Source of the DNA: Parasponia andersonii
Lineage: Eukaryota; Streptophyta; Magnoliopsida; Rosales; Cannabaceae
Direction of reading: 5' to 3'
NCBI GenBank assembly: GCA_002914805.1
Contig: JXTB01000046.1
Coordinates: forward strand, 292,149 to 356,148
DNA: 64,000 bases
The notes below the pieces were generated by a model. That model saw only the letters and a program-made list of their open reading frames with translations. It did not search any database and was not told where the DNA came from. Shown piece by piece: positions 34,090 to 46,502 of this stretch (positions are counted from its first letter, which is position 1; each line of letters opens with the position of its first letter). Both the position numbers and the translations under genes were made by a program.

Positions 34090-34545
34090 TTAGGCATGTG
34101 TTTTATTTGACACTTGTATATCTCATTCATTCATATTCTTGTTGTTTATTGAACTTTTCGGGTTAGAATTTTCTGAATTAGATTATGTCTTGACATTGGG
34201 GACACCTATGCGTAGAGTAACTGATGTGTCTAGTATGTGTAAATCTTGTTGTGTGGTGATTGGTGGTAAATAATTATTTGCTGATTTAATTGTATTGCCA
34301 ATGAAATAATATGATGTAATTCTCGATATGGAATGATTATCCAAGTATCGAGCTATTTTCGATTGTTATGAGAAACGAGTGACTCTTTTTCTGGACAATG
34401 GAAAACCCATAATATGTCAAGCTCGAATGAATTTATTGAAACCAAGTTCTATCCTGAAAGCCTTTTTGGGTGGTAGGGAGAAACTTGAGTATTATGGAAA
34501 CTTGTTTGCCATTGATGGTAAGATGAGAACTGATAATTAAGACCT
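34090..34545 (+). pseudogene. Decayed aspartic protease of the plus-strand element
   Basis: Frame with VLFDTCISHSFIF, matching the DTGASHSF active-site pattern with the Gly replaced by Cys, then CQARMNLLKPSSILKAF. The active site is therefore lost. Confidence 0.65.
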
Positions 34546-34677
34546 ATGGATATCGATGGTAAGCGAAAATCCAGAGGTATTTCTAGAGGATTTACTAGGG
34601 CTACTACCAGATAGGGAGATTGAGTTCTATATTGACCTTGTCCTAGGGCTCAGCCAATTTCTATTCCAACCTACCAC

Positions 34678-35440
34678 ATGGCTCCTATAGAGATGAACAA
34701 ATTGAGAAAACAGTTAGATGATGTGATATCCAAAGGTTTCATTCGAAGTAGTACTTCTCCTTGGGGTGCTCTTGTTTTGTTTGCAAAGAAAGTTGTTGGT
34801 ACTTTAAGGCTTTGTATAGACTATAGAAGGTTAAACCTGATGACAATAAAGAACAAGTAATCTTTTTCAAGGATTGACGAGCTATTTGATCAACTTGGTG
34901 GTTCAAAATTCTCTCAAAGATTGACTAGATATCAGGTTATCATCAGTAAAAGATAAAAGAGGAGGATATACTGAAAACAACGTTCAAAACTCCTTACGGT
35001 CACTTTGAGTTTTTGATAATGCCTTTTGGTTTGATGAATTCACCTGTAGCTTTTATAGATCTCATGAATCAGATTTTCAGTCGGTACTTAGATCGTTTTA
35101 TGGTTGTTTTTATTGATGATATCCAGGTGTATTCCAAGACTCAGGAAGATCATGCCGAACATTTGAGGATATTTCTTGAAGTTTTGAGAAGTTAACAGTT
35201 ATATGCCAAGTGATTAAAATGTGATTTCTGATTTTAGAAGTTAAATTCTTGGGACATGTAATTTCTCAAGAAAGTATCTCAGTCGATTCTGCTAAAGGAG
35301 AAGCCATTCTAAAGTGGAAAAAATAAAAGAATGTGATAGAGATACGAAGTTTTCTCAGTTTGGTAGGCTATTACCGTCGTTTTGTTTAGAATTTCTTAAG
35401 TTCATTGGGGATAGTGATTGTGAAGAAGCTTTCAGAAACA
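34678..35440 (+). pseudogene. Decayed reverse transcriptase of the plus-strand element
   Basis: The first open part (34678-34860) has [12 protein letters not shown] and [11 protein letters not shown] stop and frame breaks follow, and a second open part (35013-35195) has [14 protein letters not shown] and [19 protein letters not shown] with the catalytic FIDD. Later, LVGYYRRFV-like blocks appear out of frame. Confidence 0.75.
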
Positions 35441-35489
35441 GAAGCACAGTTTGACAACAGTACATGTTCTTACTGTTCTTGAGAGTAAG

Positions 35490-35870
35490 AACTTTATGTG
35501 ATGTATACCAATACTTCTAAGACGGGATTAAGATGCGTTTTGATACAAAATGGTCGAGTTGTAGCATATATTTCTCGTCAGTTGAACCCACGTGAGAGAA
35601 ACTATCCTACCTATGACTTGGAACTTGCAGTAGTAATTTTCACACTCAAAATTTAGAGGTGTTATTTACATAGTGTGAAATTTGAAATATTCTCTGACCG
35701 TAAGAGTTTGAAATATCTCTTCACTCAGTGTGATTTGAACCTGAGACAGCATAGGTAGGTTGAATATTTGGAAGACTATGATTTCAAACTATAATACCAT
35801 CTTGGCAAGGCCAATGTTGTAGTTGATACTTTAAGTAGAAAACCTCATGGTATATTAGCTACACTTATTT
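35490..35870 (+). pseudogene. Decayed RNase H of the plus-strand element
   Basis: Blocks [32 protein letters not shown] and KSLKYLFTQCDLNLRQ are followed by a GKANVVVDTLSRKP block. Stops lie between them. This segment is the counterpart of what is missing at 28735 in the minus-strand element. Confidence 0.72.
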
Positions 35871-36084
35871 TTCAAAATTGGAGGAACTTAGTGGTAATTA
35901 GTGATTATAACTTGTAGTACTTTGAGTCTGACAATGCTGTTTATCTCAGTAATGTTGTTGCCATACCTACACTTTTCTAGACTGTGTAGCAAAGTCAATG
36001 GCAAGATCAAGAGTTGAGATCGATCTAGAATCAACTTAAAAATGGTGAACAATTGGAAGATTGGAGTACAAATAAAGAAGGATT

Positions 36085-37300
36085 TGTGATTTTTAGAGGA
36101 AAGCTAGTAGTGGCTAATGATCCTCATCTCAGAGAAACCATTCTTATTTAGGCTCAAAAGTCCAAATTTACAGTATATCGTAGTAGCACAAGGATGTATC
36201 ATGATCCTAAGAGACAGTATTAGTGAAAAGGTATGAAACATGACGTAGCTACATTTGTGGCTAAGTGCGTGACATGTCAGCAAGTCAAACCTAAACACTA
36301 AAGATCAGCTGGACTGCTACTGCCTTTACCCATACCAGAGTGGAAATAGGATAAGATCACATTGGACTTTGTGATGGGCTTGTCAATGATACGAAGAAAG
36401 AATGACACAATTTGGGTGATTGTTGATTGTATGATGAAAACTGCTCATTTCATATTGATTAATCTGATTTTTCACTCAATAAACTTAGTCGTCTCTACAT
36501 TGACCATATTGTTTGATTGCATGGAGTGCCATCAAGTATAGTATTTGTCAGCGACACAAGATTTATATCAAAGTTCTGGAAAGCTTTGCAGATGGCTTTA
36601 GGGATAGAACTAAATCTCAGTACTGCTTACTATCCTCAAACAGATGGTCAATCTGAGAGGACTATTCATATTATAGAAGACATACTTCGCTTTTGTATAC
36701 TAGATTTTGGTGGAAGCTGGGATGATCATCTATCATTGGTAGATTTTGCTTATAATAATAGCTACCAAACCAGTCTTGGTATGACTTCATATGAGGTATT
36801 ATATGGGAGACCGTGTAGATCACCTTTGTGTTGGGCTGATGTAGAGGAGCATGTTACTCTTAGGCTAGAGCTTATAAGAGACTATTGAAAAAATTAACAA
36901 GATTCAGGAAAGACTTAAAGTTATGTAGAGTCATCAGAAAAGCCATGCGGACCTAAAGAGACGTGAAGTAGAGTGTAAAGTTAGTATTTTTGAAAGTGAC
37001 ACTAAGATGTGGAATCACTAGATTTGGGCTTAAAGGCAAATTGACTCCAAGATATATTGGACCATTTGAGATTACCAATAGAATTGGGCCCGTAGTATAT
37101 CGCTTGGATTTACCACCACAATTGGGCCAAGTGCACAATGTTTTTCATGTCTCAATACTTAAGAAGTAAATGCATGACCCATTGCATGTTATTCAGTATG
37201 TGGAAGTGCCATTATAGGAAGATATAATATATGGGAAACAACCAGTCTGAATACAGGAGAGAAAGCTCAAAGTGCTTTGAAATAGAATTGTATAAAAAAT
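36085..37300 (+). pseudogene. Decayed integrase of the plus-strand element
   Basis: The zinc-binding part has KCVTCQQVKPKH near 36265-36300. The core open part (36517-36888) has SDTRFISKFWKAL, YYPQTDGQSERTIH, YNNSYQTSLGM and RPCRSPLCW. The C-terminal part ([10 protein letters not shown] and [12 protein letters not shown]) is recognisable to about 37170, followed by a ruined chromodomain region. Stops and frame breaks are frequent. Confidence 0.75.
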
Positions 37301-37375
37301 ATTCTCATTTGTTTAACTTTCAGCTTAAAGTTATACTTTGACCCTTGTACTCAAATTTTGGGACGAAATTCTTTT

Positions 37376-37389
37376 AAGGGGGGAGAGGA
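37376..37389 (+). other. Polypurine tract
   Basis: AAGGGGGGAGAGGA directly before the TGTAAAATCC start of the 3' LTR, in the context GACGAAATTCTTTT usual in Tekay-type elements. It primes plus-strand DNA synthesis. Confidence 0.85.
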
Positions 37390-39871
37390 TGTAAAATCCT
37401 AAATTTTATAATTGTAAAAGAGTAATTTTTGGTCAAATAGCAAACTTGTAATTTTGAATTTTCAGGAATTTAATTAATTAAATTTGAAATAAATGTGGAC
37501 ACATTTGAGTCTAAGTGTATTTAGGGCAAAAGTGAAAAAGGGATTACAAACCAGGTTCAAAAATATAATTAAGGAAGGACTAAAGTGAAAGAATCTTTTT
37601 AGTAATTATGGCCAAAGTAGAATTTCAGAAAATTTTTTTCAGTCTAGTCAGGTAGTGACACGTGTTCCACTACAACAGTTTCCAAAAATTGCATATAAAC
37701 TCCCTTTTTTTCTCTTCTTCTCCACGGAGGTCCCTAAGACCCATTCATTGCCACTGTTCATTTGCAACTCTTTTAACCACCGAACAGCTAGATGCGCCGC
37801 CTCACATCCTTGCCTGTCCTCTGACGATTCAACACCCATAACTGCCGCTCTTTTTTGCCGCCAACAGCTCGTGATCCGGCCACCCGAATTCACTTCCTGC
37901 CGATCGGAAAAATGACCACCATTTCTCCGTCCAATGTCCGATCAGCTCAACTCTGGCGTCGTTCAACTCATCTCGATGTCAACTTTCATTTCCAACCACT
38001 CATGACTTCTAACTCGGCTCTGGTGAAAAGTTGCTTACTGTAGTAATTTAATAATATTAAATTTTGTGATATTTTTCTAATTATTTCAGAATTGAATTAT
38101 TTTGCCTAAGAAAATTATACCATGTGAAAGAGGAGATTGAAATGTGAAATTTCATGATTTTGAAGTCTTGAAACAATAACCGGAAGATTGTTAATTATTG
38201 AATTGAAAAAGTGGTATTTTCCTAATTATTTTCAAGATGTGGTATTTTTATAATTTTTGGATGTTTGAGCCTATTTAATGATCAGGACCTCGAAACTGAG
38301 TTGTGATTTCGAAATTGTACTCAGTGAGGTCAGGACATGAATTATATATAAAATATCACTATTTGTTGAAGTGGCACGAAAATAGAGAAAATAGTTCGTG
38401 AATTACACTATTTTATATGTCATAGGTCGGTTCAGCACCGGAATCTATTTTTGACAAACTTTATGTCTAACCCAATATTTATAGGTATTCCGTATTAAGT
38501 GATGACCTTTGTTTCTCAATCTACAGCCCCATTTGGAAATTCACTTTTCAAGTGAACTTGTCACGATTTGGAACGACCGTTAGAATAACCAGCTGATTAA
38601 TAGAGGAATTTTCTAGCATCCTTATTTTCTATTATTTTTCATTAGAATTAGAATTTATTTTGAGAAATAAAATTTCGTGATTTTATTAAATTAAATTATT
38701 TGAATAATTATTTTAATGAACTATGAACTTGTGAAACATTGTGGACTGCTCTGGATTTTTTTATGTATGATTTGAACATGTTTTGAATTTGGGATTTGGC
38801 TAAACCTTAGGAATTATACTTTTGGATTTTTAAGTATAAAATGGATTTCTATTTAAAAATCAGAGCACGTCTAGAATGTTAAACCACTGCATGGTTGTTT
38901 GAGACTCCACATATTGCACATTTCATATGATCATGCATGAGAGTCATCTTAGGTGTCATAATGTTGTAGTTGGCAGACTAGTACATTCGCCTTTCATGAG
39001 AGCTTATATACCAGCGTGGGGTTTATTTTCTCACTATCTCCACTCGGTAGGTGTAGGCATTCAGTGCCCCTCTGGCTTGGTAGGATTAGTCAATCACGTG
39101 TCCCCCGGTTTCTAGAGATAGATGTCAAGGAGAGAGAACTCAATATATGTAGTATAAGTTACTCTAGTTGTGATGAGATGGTGAGAGCTCATGTGAGGTA
39201 TTGATTTATGTGATGTGTATTATGCTTGTTTTATTATGATTTTCAATATGTTTGATCTTGATACCTAGTTTGGTCTTTAGCATGACTTTCTGTAATAGTT
39301 TTCTACTTATGTTTTAAACAGTTAATATTTATAAAAATACTTTCTAGTACTACTAACCATGCAGATACTTTGAGAATTATAAAGAGATTTTCCCAAAAAT
39401 GGTAATTGGGTAATTTATTAGCCATATGCTCACCCCTCCTACTTTCTCTACAGATGGTGTCCAGTGTAACATTGACGATTAACAAATGGATTAAGAAGCT
39501 ATCTTTTTACCTGTAGTTTGTGATTTGGTAATACTAGAAGTGTGGATTTAAGACTTGTATTTAAGGTTTGTTAAATAAATGAATTATACTACTTTGAATA
39601 TGTTTGTAAACTATATATACCATACTAGTTTGATGTTGAGGTGTGAATGATGATGCTCGATCAACTATTGATTTTTTTTAAAAATTATTCAGTCTATGTT
39701 TATTGGTGACTATGAACTGTGGGATAAGCTCACCGATTGGAATTCTAAATATTTTATTTATAGTACTGTTTTAAAAATTCAAAACTCTTAAAATTTTTTC
39801 TTTATAAATTAAAGAATTTTCAATTCTAACGAAATTTTCCTTTTGCCATTACTCCAGAATTTGGGTCATCA
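37390..39871 (+). repeat. 3' LTR of the plus-strand Tekay-like element
   Basis: Starts TGTAAAATCCTAAATTT after the polypurine tract and ends near GGGTCATCA, 2.48 kb. It anchors the identity of the solo LTRs at 9349 and, in part, 54717. Confidence 0.82.
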
Positions 39872-40184
39872 GATCACTCTTAATATATATATATATTGAT
39901 TGCTAATCCAATAGGTATTTTTTTTTTACTTATGGATAAGTATTTTTTTTTAGCACCATCTAATGGTGATCCAATGACTATAATAAACTACATGAAAAGA
40001 CGTACATCATTAATGTTATTTCTCTTTCTTACTTTTTACAATAAAAAAATATGCATGCTAAATTTTCGTCGACCAAATTGATACTTATTGGATTGGTGCT
40101 CATATATATTTATATAGATACAGATATAATATAAATGCATACTTTTTGTGAAGCTAGCTTACGAGGGTACTTTATTTTCTGCAG
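39872..40184. other. Intron remnant upstream of the orphan LTP-like exon
   Basis: AT-rich DNA between the 3' LTR and the acceptor TTTTCTGCAG at 40175-40184. The acceptor context is as in genes 1 and 2. No exon-1 sequence is present. Confidence 0.5.
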
Positions 40185-40715
40185 GTGTCAGTATTTTTCC
40201 ATGAGAGAAATATCCAGGAATACTTTATGAAAAGTATGCCCTGCCGAATAACGTGCTAAGGATGGTCCTTTTGGAAAGAAAAAAAGAAAAATTGCAGAGG
40301 AAAATAAAAGTGGTCTGTTATTTTTCTTCCTTCGCATCAAAACCATATATTGACTTTTTGTTTAATCTTCTTCTTTTACCCATTTCTTCCGGCTGCCCAC
40401 GTACAACTGAAGTCAAACCATGCCATGGTATGAGAATGGAACGTTAGGCTTTGTTTTAGAGCTCGTCATTGTATAACTTTGAACGGATACGGATACAGTA
40501 CATAATTATCTACGTGCATGCATATAAATAATACATTAAAGAAAAGAAAATATACACGTACGCGAATAGAATTGAAGGCGTAAATGCTAATCAAGATAAT
40601 AAAAATAGTTTAGTTACTTACTAGTACTCGTTTGCATATTATAGATTAGTTAGATGTTAGTCCTTTAACCTGACTAGTACGATTCTCATCCAGGAACGAG
40701 ACAAAGTTTTTAGTG
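40185..40715 (+). pseudogene. Orphan second exon and 3' flank of a third LTP-like gene
   Basis: After a CTGCAG acceptor, 40185-40204 reads as the end of the family (split Ser, then VSIFP and TGA), followed by CATGAGAGAA and a flank that matches gene 1: ATATCCAGGAATAC, then CCGAATAACGTGCTAAG, AACCATGCCATGGTATGAGAATGGAA and TCTCATCCAGGAACGAGACAAAG. The order is the same as at 1085-1470. Exon 1 (signal peptide and all eight cysteines) is absent: a long stack of retroelements ends only 313 bp upstream. It is therefore a non-functional relic, unless exon 1 lies beyond the elements. Confidence 0.75.
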
Positions 40716-42085
40716 TTACAAAGGATATTATACTAATTACAAGGTTAATCTTTTTAATTAGGAGCTACCCAGAGAAGAGGGAGCATCTAAACAGAGCTGT
40801 AACAAGACACAAAAATGAATGGTACTACTACGATTTAAAGGATTATAACCAGATTAAACAGACTAAAGCGCATGGCCTAATATATAGGAATCTAATTAAC
40901 ATTGTTTATTTCTAAATAGAGTTACCTGCCAAAAAAAAAAAAAACCTTCACGCATAATTATCTTTTTTATAATTTAAACCTTAATTTTTCGTTTTTGAAT
41001 AAATAAAAAAAATAAAAAAACCTCCATATTTTGAATATCCAAAAATTAATACCATCTGTAAAAAAGCTTATATTTCATGTTTGATTATGATAATGTATTT
41101 GACACTCTGATATCGTTTATGAATTGTTTCTATTTTTTTTTTATTTTCAGTTTAGTATATACCTGAATAAAATTGATGAATAATACAGGAATCGACAAAG
41201 ATATTATTGTTGGCCATAATTATAATTTTTGGTTACAGATTATTTAATTAGTAAGATCTAATGATACAGTACATGGAAGAGACTATGTCAATTAATAGCA
41301 TATACAACTGCCGTAATTCTTATTAGTATCTACTTAATTATGATTTATGATTTGGCTAAAGTAAAAAAAAAAAAGGATTTAGCATATTCTATGTGCATTA
41401 TATATTGTTTATTATGCCTTGAAAATAAATGATGTCATATGGACAAGTGGGCGAATGTAAGAATTATTTTAATGTGGTCCACATTTCATTTTTAAGAGAT
41501 ATAATTTATTTGTGGATATCAAAATTATGGTGTAATAAATATTAATAAATGCAAATTGCCAATTAGCAAATACACATACTGAGAATTAATAAGTATCCCA
41601 ATAATTACACACTTTGATAGAATGTGTGTGCTTTGGGGTCTACAACAATTTTGTGATTAAGCCTTAATATATTAATTAGTCCCGAATTATCGCACGATCA
41701 GCAAAATTTAATGAGGGCATTGACAAGGTTAATTACCAATATGACTTGGTAAAATAAGGATTACGTGGCACAACTTCATTGGAGGAGATTTTACACATGT
41801 CACTCAACTTGGACCCGTCACTAAATGATACTTTCCTCACCAAGACTATATGTCGATTGCTTCACACGACATGTAGTTCACAAAAGCTCAAGAAAATCAC
41901 AAAAGCTCAAGAAAATGACACTTCGCCTTGCATCAAAACCACTTGTAGTTCATCATCCTTACTCATTATCAATTCCATCCATCCATAACTTTCATTTCCT
42001 CATTTCATCTTCGTCTATACTTATATATAATCTCAACCTTATTGTTATCTCCAAACCGTGACCACTTCAACCAATTCCCACCATC

Positions 42086-42236
42086 ATTCCTCAGTCTTTG
42101 AGCAATCCATACACCTATCTTTTGTAATTTCCTTCAAAAGTTGATCCATTTCCTTCTTATTATCACCATGATTTCTCATCTTAATTTGCATGTCGTTAGC
42201 ATTAGACTTGGTCAACAAGTCCATCTGCAATGTGTG
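42086..42236 (-). pseudogene. Possible coding fragment of unknown origin
   Basis: On the minus strand a short frame opens with MHTLQMDLLTKSNANDMQIK and ends KDRCMDCSKTEE then TGA, with charged, protein-like composition and an acceptor-like TTGCAG before its second Met. The surrounding DNA does not extend it. I do not recognise the family; it may be a gene relic or chance. Confidence 0.2.
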
Positions 42237-42906
42237 CATGTATCCACTTATTCATATATAGTGGCATGATTATATTAAGCTTTGCTTTATTTTTATTAGT
42301 TTAGCACATATATTAGCACCACCACTCATTCTCGCGGCCATGTCTAAGACTTGCTCCCCAAGTCTCTTTTCTCCTACATGCATGCATATATACATATTTA
42401 TTTATACGCTTGTATTATTATTAGTATTACATCTTGCATAGCAAATTCTGTGCTAGCACAAGTTCTCTAATGTTATATATATATATATATATATCGTATA
42501 TCTCTATAATTTAGCGAGTAATTCGAATTGCTGCTCTAAGTATAATTAGTTACTCCATTGCCCTTTTCTTTGTGAAGTAATCAATATTATTGCTCTAAGT
42601 ATGATTGGTTATTTTATTCCTATTTTTCATTATTGTGCATATTTATTTAGTAATTTGTATTGTTTTCCCTCGCATGTAGTCGATCACATTGCTTTATTTA
42701 AATTTCAGCAATTTAAATTTAATTATTTAATATATATTTTTTTCCGATGATATGACTTGTCTTACCACCTCGGAATTCTAACCTTTCTAGTCTAATTCTA
42801 ACTGGTACTATGGTCGGTCAATCTGCCTCCGTCAGTTTCTAACTCTTTAAATTCCTCATTTTATATATTTCTTTTTATTATAATATTATAATAAGTGAAT
42901 TATCCT

Positions 42907-43154
42907 TATAACCGCCTATTACGTTCAGGCATGTGGAACGTGTCATTTTTTTTTTACAACTGCTTATTCTGCTTTGAGACATGGGAAGTCTTATGATGGC
43001 CTTTATTCTAGTGCACACTAAGTGAGTCATTAGTACAACTACTAATCTTGTCGATACACGTGAGAAGAATTGTCTCCATTGTAACTGCCTATCCTACTTC
43101 GACACGTGGAAGTATTACGATGACTCTTTCTATTGTGCATTCTAACGACTAATC
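42907..43154. repeat. Degenerate tandem repeat, ~123-bp spacing
   Basis: Blocks at 42907-42945, 42956-43032 and 43080-43154 share RTAACYGCCTATYCTRCTT-like, GACACGTGGAAG-like and TCTATTGTGCAYTCT-like parts. The last two align along about 75 bp at a distance of about 123 bp. Confidence 0.55.
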
Positions 43155-43927
43155 CAATTTCTCTCTATTTTGTTTTAATTAAGTATAGGTCTTGCTAATT
43201 AATTAAGAGCATAAATTTCCACCCCTAATAGTTTGTAAATAGTGTATTCAGAAAACTGGTTCTCTTTTTACTTATAAAAGAGTATTGAACACATCAGATT
43301 AATATGTGCTAAAAAAATAAATAAATAAAGAGAAGCTAAGAAAGAGAGATATAGTTTCTAAGACTAGTGAATTTTTAGTAATTATTGTCTAGCTTATTAA
43401 AGATTTTGTAACTTCTCTTAATTATTGTAATTGTGAAAATCATAAAATTCTAAAATCTTATGATTATTGATTATATAAATTAGGGCTTTTCTTATTTTGC
43501 TTTTTCTTACATTAACTACTCAAAATAAAAAATAATAAAAAATGGAACAATGTGTGTAAGACCCGACAAACAAAGAACAAGCTGATAGAATTGATTAAGT
43601 GCATTTCAATTGAAGTTGAAGGGAGAAAAGCATTAAATCATATAAATCAATGTCATATTTACATTGTAAAACCTCCAAAAAAAAAGAGCATGCCATGATA
43701 ATTGAAAATTGAAAATTTTCTCCCTCTAAATTTCTCAACAACAAATTAACTACAATATCAAACAAACATTGAACTATAATATCAAACACAAATACATCAT
43801 AGTTTTCTACAATTAAAATTTGGAATTCACTCCAAATTCTAAGCCACATCACAATGTAGAGTGGACGCCAACTGCAGGCCAAGGCACTAACAAAAAGTCT
43901 TTCAATATGAAACTCTGGTGGCAAAGT

Positions 43928-46486
43928 TGTAAAATCGGGTATTTAATAGGGGTAGAATGGGTATAATACAACAAATGGAAAATTTTTAATAAAGGATTTT
44001 CCAATTTTAAAATTCAAAATATCTAAAATTTAATAATAGGTGCTACAGTATCAAATAATTACATAAAAACTCCGAGATTTCTTCATCTTCTTGACACGAG
44101 GGGCTTGTGTATGTGAGAAAGAGAGAAAGAGAGAAGTTTTGCCGACAAGCCACCCCCAGCTTCATGACGCACAAGCCTGCACCCATTGCCAGTCGCCAAC
44201 AAAGACACACCAACCGTCCCCACCATGAATTACCGCTAGTCACTAGAAAATGGAATCTTCGAAGATTTCAGCCATCGCTCGGTTTTTCACTCGCCGGAGC
44301 TTTGTTTGACCCACCTCTGGTATTGTTGGATTCATCTTGTCGTTTCTGTTATTTCTCGACTATTTTCGGTTGTTAACTCATCGCTAGTAAAATTTTCACT
44401 GTTTGGACCTTTTACCAAAGTTTGTGAAAAATGATATTTTTATAAATATTTTGTTAGGTAATTATATGAGGTAAAAGAAAGTTAAAATTCATAAAAATTT
44501 TGGTCAGTAGAACTTAAAATGATATCTAGAAGTATTTTAATTTGATATTATTCTAATTCAGAATAAAAAGTGATATTTTTACAAAACTATATAGTGTTGG
44601 ACTGAAGTCTATTACTATTCAATTTGGGCCTTGAGCTGAGATTAGAAAAATGTTACTTTTTAAAATATTATTGTGAAAATGTTATTTTTTACAAATAATT
44701 AGTGAAGTTGATATGTTTTCGAATATTTTCAAATGTAATATTTTCCTAAATAATTCTGTAATAATGATATTTTCTAAAATATTTCAAGAAAGTGATATTT
44801 TTGTAAACAAACAGCAAAGAAGATATTTTTCTAAATACTTTTAAAAAAGTGGACATTTTTCAAATTAATTCCAAAAAGAAATATTTTTGTAATTCTCGGA
44901 TTTAAAGCCTGTTTAAGGCTTGGGATCTTGAAATTAAATTCTGATTTCAAATTTGAATTTAGTGAGGTCGAGAAATAAATTTTGATATATAATATCGCTA
45001 TGTTTCGAGATGGCACACATTCCGATGTTCGTAAATAGTGTCATTTTGCGTTTCACGGGATGGGTCCCACCCCAAGACCTACTTTTGACAAATGATACTT
45101 CTAACCGAGTATTTTTGGGTACTCTGAATTCACTAGCGACCTCCGTCTCTCCGTCTGAAACTCCGGTAGAAAAATCATTTTTTCAAATGGACTTACCGGT
45201 ATCCCAAAATGGCTATTTGAAAACTCAAAAGACCAATGAGAGTTTCTTCGAACGTCTTTAGCTTGGTATAGCTATGTTTTGATTTATAATTGTATTAAAA
45301 CTTATTTATGAAAAAATCGTGATTTCACTATGGTTTGACAAATTGTTGAAATTTATTGGATTATACTGAGGTTGGACTGTGTGGAATATTATACGTTGAA
45401 CTGTGTGGATTATTATACATATTTTTATACTATGATTATGAGGAAAAATAGTGGTGTGATGCCCATATTATAGTAAATCCCAGAATAATGCCAAGTTGAA
45501 TTTAAGGCATGATTTGTTTCTTGAATGCATGGTTATTGTGAACGGTTATATTTTGTATATACCTTAGGATCACACACTTTACTTCCATTATAGCATCATG
45601 ATAGTTTAAATCGCTAGCGAATTGCTGTAGCATTAGGTGAAAGACTTAGGCTCTTGCATAAGTTTTTGGCTGATATACCTACAGGTAGTATCAAGATGCT
45701 GGGTATCTCTACTATAGAGGTATTACAGGGTCGTGATAGGAGGATGATAGTTTATTCATATACTTGGTTGATTTATGATATGTATAATTATGTGGATTGT
45801 GTTTTAGTTTTGAATATGAGATTATTCAGGATATTAACTATTTTATAAACTTTGTTTATAAATGGATTTTAGAAAAGGTATTAATCAAGCAGGTTTGGTA
45901 AAAATTGCATCTATTCAAAAAGATAATTTAATTACTACTGAGTATATGAATGCTCACCCCTTACTTCTCTTACTTTCAGATATTTATATAATTGAGGTAG
46001 TAATCCCAGTGGTCAGATAAGCTGTGTAGTTTGTACTTGCAGTTCTACTCTTAATCCCTGGTGGGTATTCATACTTGGTTATTTTTCTTTCATTATTCAA
46101 TTATTTAGCCAAGATTAGTAAATCTACTAAGTGGATGAGAAGAGTTTCATAGTTAAATTGAGAACTTGAAACTACAAATGATTTTTGTAAATTATTTTGG
46201 ACTTTAGATTAAAGTATTTAATTGAACTAATTTTATCAAAATCCATGAATTATTTATAAGTTTCCAAATGAATTAATTATAAGTATTCTTAAATTTTAAT
46301 GGGCAATTTTTCTTAAGTAATTAAAACTTCTAAGAGTTTTAACAATTATAGTATTAATAATGATTTGAGGACCAAAACGAAATTATCTATTACTTGATTT
46401 CTTATAAATTTCATAGAAATTAATATTTTATTATATTTTTAATTAAAATTACTAAAAGTCACAACTTTGGATTTTTGGTCGTGACA
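43928..46486 (+). repeat. 5' LTR of the LARD-like element
   Basis: Starts TGTAAAATCGGGTATTTAAT and ends GGTCGTGACA. It contains a C-rich, protein-like stretch at about 44140-44340 that is a shared LTR feature, not a gene. Confidence 0.8.
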
Positions 46487-46490
46487 GAAA

Positions 46491-46502
46491 TGGTATTAGA
46501 GC
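46491..46502 (+). other. Primer-binding site of the LARD-like element
   Basis: TGGTATTAGAGC, 4 bp after the 5' LTR; the same initiator-Met type, with the same C-to-T change, as at 32756. Confidence 0.78.

Larger units (their letters stand above)
31774..39871 (+). mobile_element. Tekay-like Ty3/gypsy retrotransposon, plus strand, 5' truncated
   Basis: It contains a partial 5' LTR (31774-32748), a primer-binding site, decayed gag-pol (32924 to about 37300), the tract AAGGGGGGAGAGGA (37376-37389) and a full 3' LTR (37390-39871). The 5' LTR begins at the place equivalent to about 38897 in the 3' LTR, so about 1.5 kb of its start is missing where it meets the minus-strand element. The coding region has dozens of stops, so it is much older than its neighbour. 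Confidence 0.82.
40716..43922. other. AT-rich spacer with short repeats and one possible exon fragment
   Basis: Mostly AT-rich DNA. Its beginning still has short blocks like the flank of gene 1 (GAGCTACCCAGAGAAGAGGG near 40762, compare 2250). A TA microsatellite lies at 42474-42494 and a degenerate tandem repeat at 42907-43154. A minus-strand frame at about 42086-42236 is noted separately. Confidence 0.5.

Noticed and set aside
41779..42061. Two overlapping plus-strand frames of 69-78 codons
   Set aside because: Low-complexity Ser/Leu/Ile content, a 17-bp internal duplication and no recognisable domain or splice signals.
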